A stretch of 64,000 nt of DNA from Heliocidaris erythrogramma (GCA_025617745.1 CM046862.1:55711946-55775945); one strand, 5' to 3'; positions 34,795 through 46,493 are shown, counted from the first letter of the stretch. Made by a program: numbers and translations. The notes: generated from the sequence alone by a model not told the origin.

Positions 34795-35095
34795 CAGTGG
34801 CCGATCCAAGGCGGGGGGGGGGGGGGGCACAGGGGGCACGTCCTCCCCCCCCCCCGGGCCAAAAAAAGGCCCTTTTTGGGGGGGGGGGGGCTTGTCCGGA
34901 GAGACACAAATATATAAAATACTGAGGACCTTTTTTTTTTTGCTTGACAGAGAATATGGGACTGAAAAGGAGAGTCTCTGAAATGCTGAGGACCTTTTTT
35001 TGGAGGGTAAAAGCCGTTTTTTTTTGTTTTTTTTTTTTGGGGGGGGGGGGTGTGCCCCCCCCCCCCCCGTTTACTCAATCCTGGATCCGCCACTG
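34795..35095. mobile_element. GGATCCAGG-type MITE, TA-flanked copy
   Basis: Ends CAGTGGCCGATCCAAGG and CCTGGATCCGCCACTG with TA directly outside both. The G/C runs inside (34813-34827, 34878-34890, 35039-35068) resemble the other members. The TA flanks here suggest Tc1/mariner-like integration for this lineage. Confidence 0.75.
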
Positions 35096-35109
35096 TAATA
35101 TGTGTGTGT

Positions 35110-35706
35110 GTGTGTTAACCTCGTTCAGTACGCGCTATTCATAAGGCCTTATGAATTTAATTTAATTTAATTTAATTTTAATAATCATCATTGATTTACA
35201 TCAATATTCTGTTCATAAACATAATTACAGAGCGTATCATACTGTGAACATGGCGAACAAAGAAACGGACGAAATATACAGCTCCTCATTGTACCTTCCA
35301 CAATTGCTCTGGTATACAAAAGAACATGCCTTCATTGCTATTATGTAAATATAATGTAGAACAGGTGTCACATGCATATTCAGCTGTTCTGCTTATTTTA
35401 CCTAACAGCAATGAAGGGATGTTCTTTTGTCTACCAGAGCCAGGGGCGGATATAGGATTTTCAGAAGGGGACATTTCAGAAAGGGTGGCGCACACTGAGG
35501 AGCCCTCCGTTTGACGAAGCCAAACGGCCATCTAGGGGGTCGGGGGCATACTTTGTCAGACAAAATGGGGAGGGGGGGGGGCGCACGCCCCTTGCACCCC
35601 CCTCTGGACCACTATTCATAACAGTTCATAAGGACCGCTATTTATAACGCGTAAATGAATAGCGGTTTTCTATGAATAGCGGTCCTTATGAATAGCGAGC
35701 GGACCC
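35110..35706. mobile_element. GCTATTCATAAGG-family element, with a G-rich insertion
   Basis: Left part GTTAACCTCGTTC and CGCTATTCATAAGG; right part GGTCCTTATGAATAGCGAG then CGGACCC. These match the ends of 14199-14384 and 52815-56903. A GGATCCAGG-like segment (about 35436-35612, beginning AGGGGCGGATATAGG) sits inside. The left terminus is degraded and no target duplication is clear. Confidence 0.55.
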
Positions 35707-36027
35707 GGCATATAGGTTAGCTCAATAATGATCCATTTGTGTAAACTATTTTATATTGTCTTCTGAGTACCCTTTATCTTTGTATGTTATTTTTATATAC
35801 TATTCAATTATTCCATTGTTTAATGTTTAATCATTTGATCGATATGTATCATATATAATTATTTTGAAGCGGAATATAATAAATCAAATAAAAACAAAAC
35901 AAAAATTGGAGCTAGCATCGAAAGGAAACAATGTCCCCCGAAACGGAGAGGCGCGTAGTTGCCATGGTTGACATGATTGGGCTGATTATACGTTTTGACA
36001 TAATGTTGACCCTATAACAGCAAAAAT

Positions 36028-39000
36028 AGCACTATGCTTTGTATCATTTTGACGCAACCTGGTATGTAGGCCAGGCCCGTAACTAGGGGGGGGGGGGGGG
36101 GGTTCGAACGAACCTCCCGTTGGCGAGCAGAGGTCCGCTTAAAAAAATAAAAAAAAAAACAAGAAGCGAGGGGAGAGATGATGGAAAGTGAAAAATAAAG
36201 TGATCAAATATCGGTCTTTCCGTCTATTTAATACATTTTATTTGATTTTGTCCCGTAACTTCCTAATCTGGCAATTCTATAATTAATCAATGTCGTCTTT
36301 CACCATTCATTTTCGAATTTTGTACATTATGCCATGTTGCGATCGATTTTCTTTCAAAGCGTCATTCAAATTCGTTTGTAGTATCACCCCCAAACTGGCG
36401 AGCAGAAATTTGCTTCAAGAACAACAACAAAAAGAATCATTAGGCGAAAAAAATATCCAAAGTGACATCAGAATAGTGATTTTTAGGTTAAATTATTAAA
36501 AACATTTCCATACCAACTGGCTTCGATAGGGGAGAGGCGCACAAGAGGATCACGTGAAAGGGGAGAGAGGAAGGAAAGTGGAAAATAATGTGAGATAATA
36601 ACGTTTCCAGCCGGGTTTCCTTCAATTTGAACACTTGCTATTGTCCTGCATCTTAATAATAATAAGGCCTAGACAATATACGTCTTTGGCCATTCATTTT
36701 CGGAATTTATTGTTCATTTAGCTATCGATTTTGTCAAAGACTGAAAGAGTATAAAGAGTTATTCAAATCGTCACCCGCTCGTTGTCTTTTCTGTGTGACG
36801 AATTTAAATGACAATTTCTTGATATCGACTTCCCAAAGATGGATTTGATGATAAAATTTTGCAGCGGATTGCCAGGTCGGACGAATTCGAATAAAATCTG
36901 ATGAAAATGAATGAAATATGGAAAAGAGAGAGGGGTATTTAATGTGTCTGTTCACTTTAAAATGAAAAATTTTCCCGCCAGGAGTACTCCTGGCGGACCC
37001 GTTCTAGTCATTCAGGCCCTTAAATTATGGCCCTCTAATACAGCCTGTTCAACCGGAGTGCCATGAGAGTATTTTATAAAACATCGACTTCTTGGAAACT
37101 ATATAATCAGAAATAACAAGATGCCCCAATATAACACTTGGGGTGTTTTGGAAACATTTGGGAGATAGTAAAGTGCGTTTTCGTCGCTCGCTTCGCTCAT
37201 TCACAAAACTCTGAAACGAGATAGTTTCAGGCAGCGAGAATATTTCCATAGTATATGTTATTGTAATATGTCCATGAATATTCAATGTTATGACAATTTT
37301 CGGGCACGTCACTGCCTTATCGCCACCGCGCCCAGAAATTAGGGTTACCTTACTTTCTATATTGAAATAAGCAACAAATTAAAGTGCACTTTTCTTCGCT
37401 CGCTCGCAAATCTTAGAAATGAGATGTTATTGCAATATTCAGGCACGTCGTTGCCCTATCGCCATGACACCCGAATACTTGTTAGGTCCACTTTCTTTTA
37501 TTGAAATGCGCAGCAACAGCAAAGTAAAGTGCATTTTCCTCGCTCGCTTCGCTCGCTCGCAAACCTTATAAACGAGATGTTTCATGCAGCGAGGTCCATA
37601 AATATTCAATATTATGACAATTTTCGGCACGTCACTGCCCTATCGCCATGGCGCCCAGATATTAGGGTTGATTTTCTATAAAAGAACAACAGCAAAGTGC
37701 CCCCCCCCCCCCGTTCGCTTCACTTCCTAAAACTTTATTAATATGAATGATTCCTGCATGTGGCAGCTAGATGACCGGAGATATAGCTTTACATTTCACA
37801 TATTGGTGACTAATGAAATAAAATGTTGCCATTTAAAAGTACATTTTTATTTTTCTCTCGCTCGCTTTGCTCGCTCGCAGTATTTGGAATCCAACACAAT
37901 GGTAGTATTATGTTCGGGCTTCACATTTGACCCACCCCCTGACTACGCTCATGCCCATATCCTTGTAGGGGCACACCCCCTGACCCGACACCCCTAATCG
38001 GTCGCTTCGCTCCCTCAGAAAGGTCCATTGTTGAACCCCCCCCCCCCGCAAAAATCCTAGTTACGGGCCTGTATACCATATATATTTTCATATTTGTAGA
38101 AAATGAAGCTTTTAGGGAGTTAAGAGAAAGCCGAAAACGCTGATTACCTTCACATATATAGGCCTATTTTTGTTAATCTTCTTTTTTTATAAGTGTTTGG
38201 AGCAAAAAAGACACACGAAAGCGGCAATTTCTTAAAGAGATGATTTAGCATTTTTCGATTTTAGCCAAAGGGAGCGACAAGTCGCAATCTATGGGCGCTT
38301 TTACAGTTGGCTGCTCCTTTCTCTAGATCAAAGTTCAAAGCGAATTCAATTTATCGTGCGCAGCTAATAAAAGTTCGCACATTGACCCAAATTTGAGTAA
38401 ACAAGATCCCGCGTTCTTTATTCCAGTATTTAAATCTCATTGGTCGGTTGCGTATGGAGGGATTCGAGTTAACGATCGCGCGAGGAATCCGGCAATGACA
38501 TTCCTTCGGTAGCGCACGATTGGACCTGATTGTATCCGAATTTCCCATATGAATTTCTCACCCCCTGATTTGTTCACATAATTTGAAGGTTTAATTCTGC
38601 TTTAGTCAGCTGTGCGCACATACAAACGCGACTCGAGTACGCGCTCGATCAGCTGGGTGGTCTTGGCATGGGTCCAGGTCATTGCTCTGTATAAATCGGT
38701 GTTTTGTTCGCGGCTGTTCTATTATAGCAATGGGGGGCAACGGAGAAGGGAGGGACAGAAGAGCTGCTATTTACGAATCTCACTCCGAGTACACAACAGT
38801 GCGTACGCGGGAAGGAAGAATTTTACACTTTCTCATTCGACATGATTCATCCACGGTATGCAACATATCACTCCACAGCTGTAACGACTGCTCAATTCGG
38901 ATTCACGGTCGTTCAACACACACATTGGATTGATGCGCCCCGTTTTACAATGGCACGGTCCAAATCGAGCCTATATACGCAGCATTACATACTGTACGTG

Positions 39001-39886
39001 CTTTATATACATGACATCTTTTTTGCTATGTTTCTTTTTAATTATGCAAAATAGACGGCGGTTTTTTTCGACCAATCAGGACGAACCTGATATCACAAGA
39101 AAGAGTAATATCTTGGCTATTTGCTAGTCTTTGCCCCCATACATTTTGACACGTAAGTCAGAAGCTATAGGAGGAATACGAGAGCAATGAGTGCAAAAAA
39201 GTGCTTCTCCTCACACAAAAAGCATGAAACCATGCATTTTCAGTCGAAAATAGACGGCGGTTTTTTTCATTCAATTAAAAAATAACTGATATCATGAGAT
39301 GTAGAATTAATCAAAGTTTTATAAACCGTTTGCCCCCATGAAAAATCTTGCGCGGTTCTCGAGATATGATTTAAAATGTGCCGAAAAGGACGTGTTTTCG
39401 CCAAATTTCTGTCGAAAGATCGGGGATCACGACCGGTTCGCGTTAAGTGAACATGACAAATTCATATGCGAGTCAGGCCAACTGGTCAGGCCCATGGATT
39501 ACGACTTGCCACTCCCTTTAAGTAATTTCTGGCGGTGGTCACACGGAAAAGGAGCGGTGGAGTTTGGCCTTTTATCACAAATCACTGCTCAAAGTCCAAA
39601 TATGCCTTCTTGAAGGTCTGAAAATCAATTTGCATTTATAGATATGTTTTTAGTTTCCCGTAAACACACCCTTCTGTGACAGTGAACTGGGATGGTTAGG
39701 ATAAGACAATGTCTTATTGAGTAATAAATACAATTTTATGAAAACATATAAAGAGTAAAATAATATATATATATTATAAAGGTAATCAGTGTTTTCGGCT
39801 CTCTTAACTCCCTAAAAGCTCAATTGTCTAGACAAATATGAAAAGAAGAAGGCCAGGTTGCGTAAAATGATACTAAGCATAGTGCT
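36028..39886. mobile_element. 3.9-kb composite element with ~110-bp inverted arms
   Basis: Right arm 39781-39886 is the complement of a left arm that is split in two: 36028-36062 (AGCACTATGCTTTGTATC, GACGCAACCTGG) and about 38080-38148 (GCTTTTAGGGAGTTAAGAG, ATTACC end). The split is caused by the 2-kb insertion 36072-38071. The interior holds a direct duplication of AATAGACGGCGGTTTTTTTC at about 39051 and 39247 and a 91-codon open frame at 39338-39613 that matches no family I know. Confidence 0.6.
36072..38071. mobile_element. 2.0-kb element with CAGGCCCGTAACTAGG ends
   Basis: Left end CAGGCCCGTAACTAGG followed by a G run; right end CCTAGTTACGGGCCTG preceded by a C run, so the termini are perfect inverted repeats of 16 bases. 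It lies between two parts of an inverted arm of the outer element. No target duplication was resolved. Inside are tandem ~200-bp units (about 37110-37670) with GGCACGTCACTGCC and CTCGCTCGCTTCGCTC. Confidence 0.7.
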
Positions 39887-40070
39887 GTTTGGAAGGAATT
39901 ATTATTCTCCATGCATGTCATGAGTAATCTCAGCTTTTAAAGAGTTAATTACTTTAAAAAAAAAAAATGTCCAATTTTTCTCAAGCCATCACTGACGACG
40001 TCCTTACAATGCAAGGGCGTTCGGTTCATGGCCATGGATGTGCCACGATAATAGTTTATTAATCGAAAAA

Positions 40071-40367
40071 TTAAACGGGGAGAAAGAAGAAGGAAAAGAA
40101 AAAGGACAAGAAAATCGAAGAAGAAAAAGAAGAAAAAGAAAAAGAAGAAGAACAACAAGAAGAAGGAGAAACTCGAAGCAGAAAAAGAAGAAAAAGAAGA
40201 AGAAGAAGGAGAAACTCGAAGAAGAAAAAGAAGAAAAAGAAAAAGAAGGAGAAGAAGAAGAAGAAGAAAGACAAGAATGAGGAGGAGAAGAAAACAAAAA
40301 TGTGAAGAAAAATTGTAGCAGAATGAGATTAAAAGAAGAAAAAAAAGACGAAAGGGGGAAAAAATAA
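40071..40367 (+). repeat. GAA-rich polypurine tract
   Basis: About 300 bases of GAAGAAGAAAAAG-type sequence, nearly pure A/G with few interruptions. It ends about 240 bases upstream of the RPL12 start codon. Open frames on both strands (Lys/Glu/Arg and Phe/Ser) are low-complexity artefacts. Confidence 0.9.
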
Positions 40368-40379
40368 TAACTGGGCTGC

Positions 40380-40603
40380 CCCATATCGATCATTTTCTCT
40401 GCGCTAGCCATCGCGCCTATGGCTATAGGCTATTTACGAATCGCACAGAAGAGGGCGTTTGTCACATTTCCTTTATAATCTTCCTTTTCGTGAAAGACGT
40501 GGATAAGTGGTTTGTGCAACTCTTCGGTCGTTTCCAAAATCGGATTCATCCGACACTACCACTTCTAATTTCTGACTTAAAGTCCACCTCAAATTGAAGA
40601 ATC
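40380..40603 (+). promoter_or_regulatory. RPL12: Candidate RPL12 promoter and 5' UTR
   Basis: The 220 bases before the start codon are non-repetitive. A pyrimidine tract CTTCCTTTTC at 40480-40489 would suit a 5' TOP start, as usual for animal ribosomal-protein mRNAs, giving a 5' UTR of about 120 bases. TTTATAAT just before it is too close to act as a classical TATA box. The start site is inference. Confidence 0.4.
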
Positions 40604-40640
40604 ATGCCTCCCAAGTTCGATCCCAACGAAATCAAAATTG
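40604..40640 (+). CDS. RPL12: RPL12 (uL11) exon 1, coding part
   Basis: Encodes the conserved N-terminus MPPKFDPNEIKI plus the first base of codon 13. RPL12 is the uL11 protein of the cytosolic 60S subunit; with P0 it binds the GTPase-associated centre of 28S rRNA and forms the base of the stalk that recruits elongation factors. The start was chosen because MPPKFDPNEIK is the family's N-terminus. The exon ends ATTG with donor GTAAATG, phase 1. Intron 1 (40641-46172, 5.5 kb) holds a palindromic element with a nested insertion, a Harbinger-like MITE, an hAT-like element, a GGATCCAGG MITE and a TTAA MITE. Together the three exons give 97 of about 165 residues, in an unbroken frame, so the gene looks functional but is cut by the window edge. 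Confidence 0.93.
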
Positions 40641-40932
40641 GTAAATGTTAAAGAAGGATTTTACGAACACTTCAAAATGGACTAACATTACGTCCAATCG
40701 TGTAGTTTTCCCTTTGGTCCCATATATCGAAATTTATGCGGTTGGCTTTGCTCATACAAATAAATGATTAGGCTTTTTTACCATTTGTCAGGGTTTGTCA
40801 TACTTCGTTCCTTCTAAAAACTCTAGAGAAATCATTTATAAGGTTACAATTTGAGTTTACCTATCAATATACACATTGAATTGAAACTGTGTGGGTGAAA
40901 TTTGGATATTTTATCATGTTATGTTATGTTGT

Positions 40933-42503
40933 GACTAGCCAGGATTGGCCTTGGTTAGGCACGCTCACATATTTTTTAATGCTCATGAAAATCTAGTGAA
41001 ACTTACCTTAAATTGAAGAGATTTTGTCACAGAACATGAAAATGTATTGATCTAGATGTAATATTTAATATAACTATAGTTATGATTTTTTATATGCGAC
41101 AACCTCGCCAATGGGCAGTCGGGGCAAATTCGTCGGCATTTTTTATGTCCGAGAGATCAGCTGATCAGTGCGCATGCGCGTGTTGCATTCGGTTCAATAT
41201 ACGGGACTACACGTTGCAATGTAGAAAAATGCCCTCGCAGGCGCTCCGAATCTGCCCGCGCGAACTCTGCTGTATATGCGTGCAATGTTGGAAAATTCAC
41301 CGCGAAACTGGCTGACAAGGGTTTTTTTCGAGCCGTCTTGGCAGTTAGTGGCAAAAAGAGCCGTCACGAATTTGGTATCAAATTAATCCTTACAACTTAA
41401 ATTTTATAGTAGAATATGTACTTTTGATGTAATGTGTCTGATACTTAAATTATATTCACGAAATCGGACAAATTGAAGCAAAAGTGGTACTTATAGACAT
41501 ATTCAGACGCAATTTGCGTATGGATTATGATGTCGTCGTCGGCGAAAAATACTTGCATTGTAAAGCTGCAGTCGCAAGGAAAATGACGTCATATTTCTTT
41601 TAACCATTGATCTATATACTACCCCTAGAATGGGAACTTTGAAGGGGGTGTGCATGATAGCGAATGGACAGGTGACCGATCTAGCGTGTCGCAAGTTTTG
41701 TACAGCAGAAATGAACACGGAGAATGCGCCCTCTCGTGTTGGATGAGCGTACCTACCTTGGTCATGTTGGTGAGTGTAACAAAGAAAAATTAAATGGCTA
41801 CACGCCTTTTACATCACGAAGCCAGGCGTTCATCCCCAGCAATCAAATTGTGCATGGGTTAGCAGGACATGAAAATGCCCTGAAAAGTGAAATCACCACT
41901 GATCACAGATCATGCTGATAACCAGTGATAACTCCCGCGACCGACGGGCCATTCCCCACAGCGTTTCTTCCTAAGGAAACATTTGGAATTAGAATCTCTT
42001 TTTGATATTACGTATTTTTACCAAAAAATCCCAAAAAAGATGATAAGAAATTTCTGAGAACTCACCAGTGCTTGTGTATCCATGTCTCCTCTTGTCATGC
42101 AGATTGCAGATATAAAATGGCGGCTGCGTGTGACAGCGCGCGCTGTCGGTGACGTATAGTTTCAATTATGGTTGTATCGCGCGCTGTCGCACGCAGCCGC
42201 CATTTTATATCTGCATGACAAGAGGAGGCATGGATACACAAGCACTGGTGAGTTCTCGGAAATTTCTTATCATCTTTTTTGGGATTTTTAAAAAAAAATA
42301 GCTTCAATCAAAAAGAAATTCTAATTGCAAACGTTTCCCTAGGAGGAAACGCTGTGGGGAATGGCCTGTCGGTCGCGGGAGTTATCAGAAAAGTATGATT
42401 TCAGGGCATTTTCATGTCCTGCTAACCCGTGCACAATGTGATTGTTGGGGATGAACTTGCTTTTTTTTTTTTTTTTACACTCACGAAGCCAATCCTGGCT
42501 AGT
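40933..42503. mobile_element. Palindromic element in RPL12 intron 1, left arm interrupted
   Basis: Ends GACTAGCCAGGATTGG at 40933 and its complement CCAATCCTGGCTAGTC near 42488. Ignoring the nested insertion 40956-41755, the arms pair almost to the centre: GTTAGCAGGACATGAAAATG near 41858 against the complement near 42409, and AAAATGGCGGCTGCGTG near 42115 against CACGCAGCCGCCATTTT near 42190. The centre is GC-rich (GCGCGCGCTGTC). Non-coding. Confidence 0.75.
40956..41755. mobile_element. 800-bp element nested in the palindrome arm
   Basis: Short inverted ends TAGGCACGCTCA and TGAGCGTACCTA, with CCTTGGT directly outside both (40949-40955 and 41756-41762), a 7-bp target duplication or an 8-bp one with a mismatch. 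It separates 20 terminal bases of the host palindrome from the rest of its arm. No gene was recognised inside. Confidence 0.75.
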
Positions 42504-42653
42504 CGTGACCAGCATTCAGGCATTCACGTTTTAACTTTTAATTTTTTCATGCATGCCATGTAACTTAAGTCTTGGCTGGACACGAACCGCCTTCTAGTTA
42601 AGCCGGGAGGCTCTTCTCATTTCGGACTGGGAGACTCCATTGTTACAGACTTA

Positions 42654-42829
42654 TGGGGTGTTGCAAGAAAGTTGCGATTGATTGCAAGTCGCAACTGATC
42701 GGTACTGACCAATCAAAATCATTGTTGCAAGCGCATCTTCTTGAATGGGCAGACCCTGAACCATTCAGAATGGTTGTTCTAATTTGCTTTACAATTTGCA
42801 ATTGATTGCAACTTTCTTGCAACACCCCA
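42654..42829. mobile_element. Harbinger-like MITE, 176 bp
   Basis: TGGGGTGTTGCAAGAAAGTT at the left is the complement of AACTTTCTTGCAACACCCCA at the right, and TTA lies outside both ends (42651-42653 and 42830-42832). A TTA/TAA 3-bp duplication is typical of PIF/Harbinger. Arms share further copies of GATTGCAA and TTGCAATTGATTGCAA. Non-coding. Confidence 0.8.
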
Positions 42830-43167
42830 TTAGTTTTGTCCAGAATTGTGGTAGGTGTTCAGGGTGTTTGGGAGACGATCTCCCATTACGGATACATGTA
42901 CAAATTTTCTTTGCATTTGGCTTTCCAGCAAAGCCAAAGGCTTTAAAAGACTAAAGTAAAGGGATCACCTTCCTTGACCTTGGGCCTCCTTTCTACTAGT
43001 ACCATGTCTACCATCTACTTTGAAAATTCACTGTCTACTTTTGTTTGTGTAACATTTTTTGTTGTGATCAACTCACAAAACAAATGAAATGGGCTTCTGA
43101 CATCAGAGAGCAAAAAATTTGGCTGAGAATAAGTGCCTTGGTGGTGGTGGTGTTTCTCTTGTCCTCT

Positions 43168-43204
43168 TCAATTCAATTCAATTCAATTCAATTCAATTCA
43201 ATTC
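43168..43204 (+). repeat. TTCAA microsatellite
   Basis: Seven perfect TTCAA units in RPL12 intron 1, preceded by a short GGT repeat. Confidence 0.9.
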
Positions 43205-43686
43205 TTGTTAGCAAAGTCTCCAAATTTGGACGTGTGCCTGAACTGCAGTGTGTACATGTACATGTGTTATGTACATGCATGGAAGTAAGACAATATATCG
43301 CACTTGACTACAATTTGCGCACTTTGCAATCTATCATAAAGTTTAAAAGATTTCGAAAATATGGCACCAATGGATAGAGATTAGAGGAACCTAAAATTAC
43401 GGACAAAATTTTCTCGGAAATTCGGTGAGAAATTATAAAAATATTTGCGTTCGTAGTACCCCCAAAAAATGTGAAGTTACCAACAAGGGTTCACTTTAAG
43501 AGAAGATGTCATCAAACTTGCAAGTTAAAAGCGATATAAAAACATTGTATGATATATTCCCTTTCAAGGGATGCAATTATCTAACTTTTGACGGATTGGT
43601 ACATTGGATAAATTAGCTGTAAACTCACTTGCGCAAAGTTTGGACTCTTTGATTTTATGACCATTATCGAATGTTGAGATCGCGAT

Positions 43687-44614
43687 TAAGCCTGAGTCAT
43701 ATCGAATATTTCATAAACCGGGATTCGATGGCTTTGATTCGATCGAATACCGGTTAATCGATAAATGATGTGCGGTGAAAACAGAGTTGCACACAGTTGC
43801 ACGCAGTGCATGCACCATGCACCGGTGACCGGTCCGCTGGCATCGCGGGCATATGTATGGGCTCTCGCTGCTCGAAATTAACGATAGCCCGCTAGCCAAT
43901 GGCTAGTAAAAATCACAGCGGACGAGCCAAAATCTTAAGTTTCTAGTCCGTATGGCTAGCCAAAATATCACTAGTGTCGCACGAAGCGATGCTCATTGTC
44001 GACACACCCGACAGTGATTCAAATTCAAAGAATTAATAATCTTACTTTGTCTTTGGAGAGCTGAATGGAACACGTTTGTTCGATGCCAAAAAAAAAAAAC
44101 AATACGAAATAAACTTTTCGTCGCTCAATATAGACTCGACTTCATTCAGCTTCAGAGATCATTCAGAAGTAATTGCCAATTTGATGAGAGTGTGATATTA
44201 GTTATTGCGAGTTAAGTAGGAACACTCGTACTCATGCCCGTATTTATCATGTTCAATTATACAATTGTCAAATTGACAATGCAGAGAGAGTGCAAGAAAA
44301 TTATCGTAAACTTCAGTTCGTAACGACAAAACGATTTTTTCCATAGAGAAAGCACAGGTAAAGCGCGACGTCCTCCGCGAGCGAATTAGCGAAAGTTAGC
44401 CAACAGTTTGAACTTTGAAGTCGCCTTCACGTTCTCTGCTAGTATATATGCTGTACGTTACGGAGTTTCTTTTTTTATTTGATTTTTTCATGGTGGCTAC
44501 GGTAGTCAAAAATCTGGCGGACTACAAATCGATGCACCGAATTTGCCAAAACGTATTCGGGATTCGATGTCTTCGATCGAACACCGGCTAACCAATCGAT
44601 TCGACTCAGGCTTA
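43687..44614. mobile_element. hAT-like non-autonomous element, copy 1 (928 bp)
   Basis: Ends TAAGCCTGAGTC and GACTCAGGCTTA. ATCGCGAT lies outside both ends (43679-43686 and 44615-44622), an exact 8-bp target duplication that is itself palindromic. Subterminal inverted pairing includes CGATCGAATACCGG and TCGATCGAACACCGG. It matches 48859-49719 over its whole length, in the same orientation. Eight-base duplications suit hAT but do not exclude P-like elements. No transposase frame. Confidence 0.85.
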
Positions 44615-44909
44615 ATCGCGATATCTCTGAAATTCATTGTGGATTAATTTTCTTTGTTGGACCCATTTTTTAGTCCAAAATTTTGCTTTCAGTTGGTAAA
44701 AATCAATCTAAATAAAGTAATGTATAATATCATGGATTGGATATCACATTCGTAACCATTTAAAAAGTCTATATGCAAACTTTGGTCACCCCATTCTTGT
44801 ATGTTGTACCACTTTACTAATGCACAGATTTGCTAAAAAACATGAAGTGGGTATATTGAGCAATTTTATTGTACTTTGTATACATGTAGATCTTGGTAGT
44901 CTGTAACAG

Positions 44910-45066
44910 GGGTGAATCCAGGATTGTGGAAAGGGGGGGGGGGGGGGCACACAAATCATGAACAACTTTCCGACAAGCAAAAAAACGGTTATCAGATTCA
45001 AGGGGGGGCAGCACAATGTATACTTTTCTTTCAGGAGCGGGGGGGGGGGGGGCCACTTCGGCCCTG
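44910..45066. mobile_element. GGATCCAGG-type element, diverged copy
   Basis: Starts GGGGTGAATCCAGGATTGTG and holds G runs at about 44933-44947 and 45040-45051 with GCACACAAATCATG and GCAGCACAATG between. The right terminus is unclear. Confidence 0.6.
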
Positions 45067-45358
45067 GGGTGGTATTCAAATCAAAACGCGCATTAAGTTA
45101 GCATTTTACTTAGCATTTGGCTTGGCTAAGTAAATTAGCTTAACTTGTTGCTTGTGCGCAGCTTACACTGCTCCATGTATACTAGAAAGCCATGTACCTG
45201 CCAATCAAGTAACTGGCTTAAGTCTGCTAGGGAGCTGTCTTAGACTTAGGGTAAAATACTCAGCAAAAAGATTCAACTGCATACCAAAATTGCTGAAGTA
45301 TTTTATCTCGGCCGAAAACTAAACTACTCATATTTCATTGAATTGAATACGGGCCCAG
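45065..45358. mobile_element. Possible MITE with GTATTCAA ends
   Basis: GGGGTGGTATTCAAAT on the left and ATTGAATACGGGCCCAGG on the right are loosely complementary. No target duplication was resolved, so this is tentative. Confidence 0.4.
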
Positions 45359-45489
45359 GTCTTATATTGCACTAGAGCAGGAATCTACCCAACTTTTGTT
45401 TTTGAAACTTATGTGTTAAACTATTTCCAATAATAATTGTCTGTGATTGTACTTAATGTTTTCAGTCTCCAACTGAGATTGGCCTTTAA

Positions 45490-46061
45490 AGGAGAATGAA
45501 ACCCTGGGGAAATATCAATTTTAATGAAAAGAGGATAGAGAGAAGCAATTTAAAAAAAAGTTCCATCAATATCGGTTACGAAATGAGAAAGTTATGAAAG
45601 TTTGAAAACACTCAATTTACTATATGGCGATCCTCAAATTGGCAATGTTGCTTCAAAGTGACAGGTTTAGTAGTACAGTTCTCCATATGTTTGTTCACAA
45701 AACTTCATATTTTCCCCATTATCAAGGTGCAGCTTATCTCCTTAGCTCAAGATATGGGAAAAATTTGACAAAATATATGTTGAGTTCACAAAAAACCAAG
45801 CAGCATCTTTAGAGCTAGAGATAGTGGAGGAAATATGAAATTTTGTGTGCAAAACATATTGAGAGTTGTATTACTAAACCTGCCATTTAGAACTTGAAGT
45901 AACATTGCCAATTTGAGGATCGCCATAGAAAGTTAATTGAGACTTTTCAAACTTTCATTTTTCATTTTGTAACCGATTTAGATGGAACATTTTAAAAATT
46001 GCTTAGAACTCTCTATCCCCTCTTTTCATTTAAATTGATTTTCCCAGGGTTTCATTCTCCT
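45490..46061. mobile_element. TTAA-flanked foldback MITE, AGGAGAATGAAACC family
   Basis: TTAA at 45486-45489 and 46062-46065. Ends AGGAGAATGAAACCCTGG and CAGGGTTTCATTCTCCT. Arms of about 220 bases pair, including ATGGCGATCCTCAAATTGG near 45623 and CCAATTTGAGGATCGCCAT near 45909. Non-coding. It ends 107 bases before RPL12 exon 2. Confidence 0.88.
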
Positions 46062-46172
46062 TTAACTGGTAGCTGCCTCTTTGACAAAAAATAGCTGCAA
46101 TTCATAACACGCAAGATTTATTTTGTTTCAGGTAGCCGAGTTAACCATTTTTGTTTTGCTCTTGTCTTACAG

Positions 46173-46246
46173 TTTGCCTGAGGGCTGTCGGAGGAGAAGT
46201 CGGAGCAACCTCTACCCTGGCTCCCAAGATCGGTCCCCTTGGTCTG
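46173..46246 (+). CDS. RPL12: RPL12 (uL11) exon 2
   Basis: After acceptor CTTGTCTTACAG the exon completes codon 13 and encodes [20 protein letters not shown] then GPLGL (residues 13-37), ending in phase 0 with donor GTAAGT. GGEVGAT and [10 protein letters not shown] are the most conserved part of the uL11 N-terminal domain. Intron 2 (46247-48555, 2.3 kb) contains a TTAA MITE, three CCWGG-type MITEs, a TA-type MITE and a G run at 48334-48351. Confidence 0.94.
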
Positions 46247-46282
46247 GTAAGTCGCTCACATAGTGGTTCTTAGGTAGCTTAA

Positions 46283-46493
46283 AGGGATACGCCACCGGGC
46301 GGCCGTGGGGAAAGTCAGGATTGCGTAAGCCCCATACACTCGTCCACAAAGTTTGTGCGTCGAAAGCGTCCATGTTGTGCGGCGACCAGTCTGTCCGAGG
46401 TTTGCGCCCCGCGGGGCAACGGCACGATCAGGTAACGATCACGGTGCCCTCTGGCGGCATAAAAACGTCCACAATCTGCGGTTCAGTATCCCT
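46283..46493. mobile_element. TTAA-type MITE, AGGGATAC family, 211 bp
   Basis: TTAA at 46279-46282 and 46494-46497; ends AGGGATACGCC and GGTTCAGTATCCCT. Shares CGGCCGTGGGGAAAGTCAGG and GCGGCGACCAGTCTG with 32599-32815 and the complement of 16055-16341. It starts 36 bases after the exon 2 donor. Confidence 0.85.

Noticed and set aside
39338-39613. 91-codon open frame in the 36.0-39.9 kb element
   Set aside because: No recognisable transposase or other domain and no repeat of the frame elsewhere in the window, so it was not called as a gene.
40004-40411. Ser/Phe-rich and Lys/Glu-rich frames of 67-135 codons
   Set aside because: Both are produced by the GAA-rich polypurine tract.
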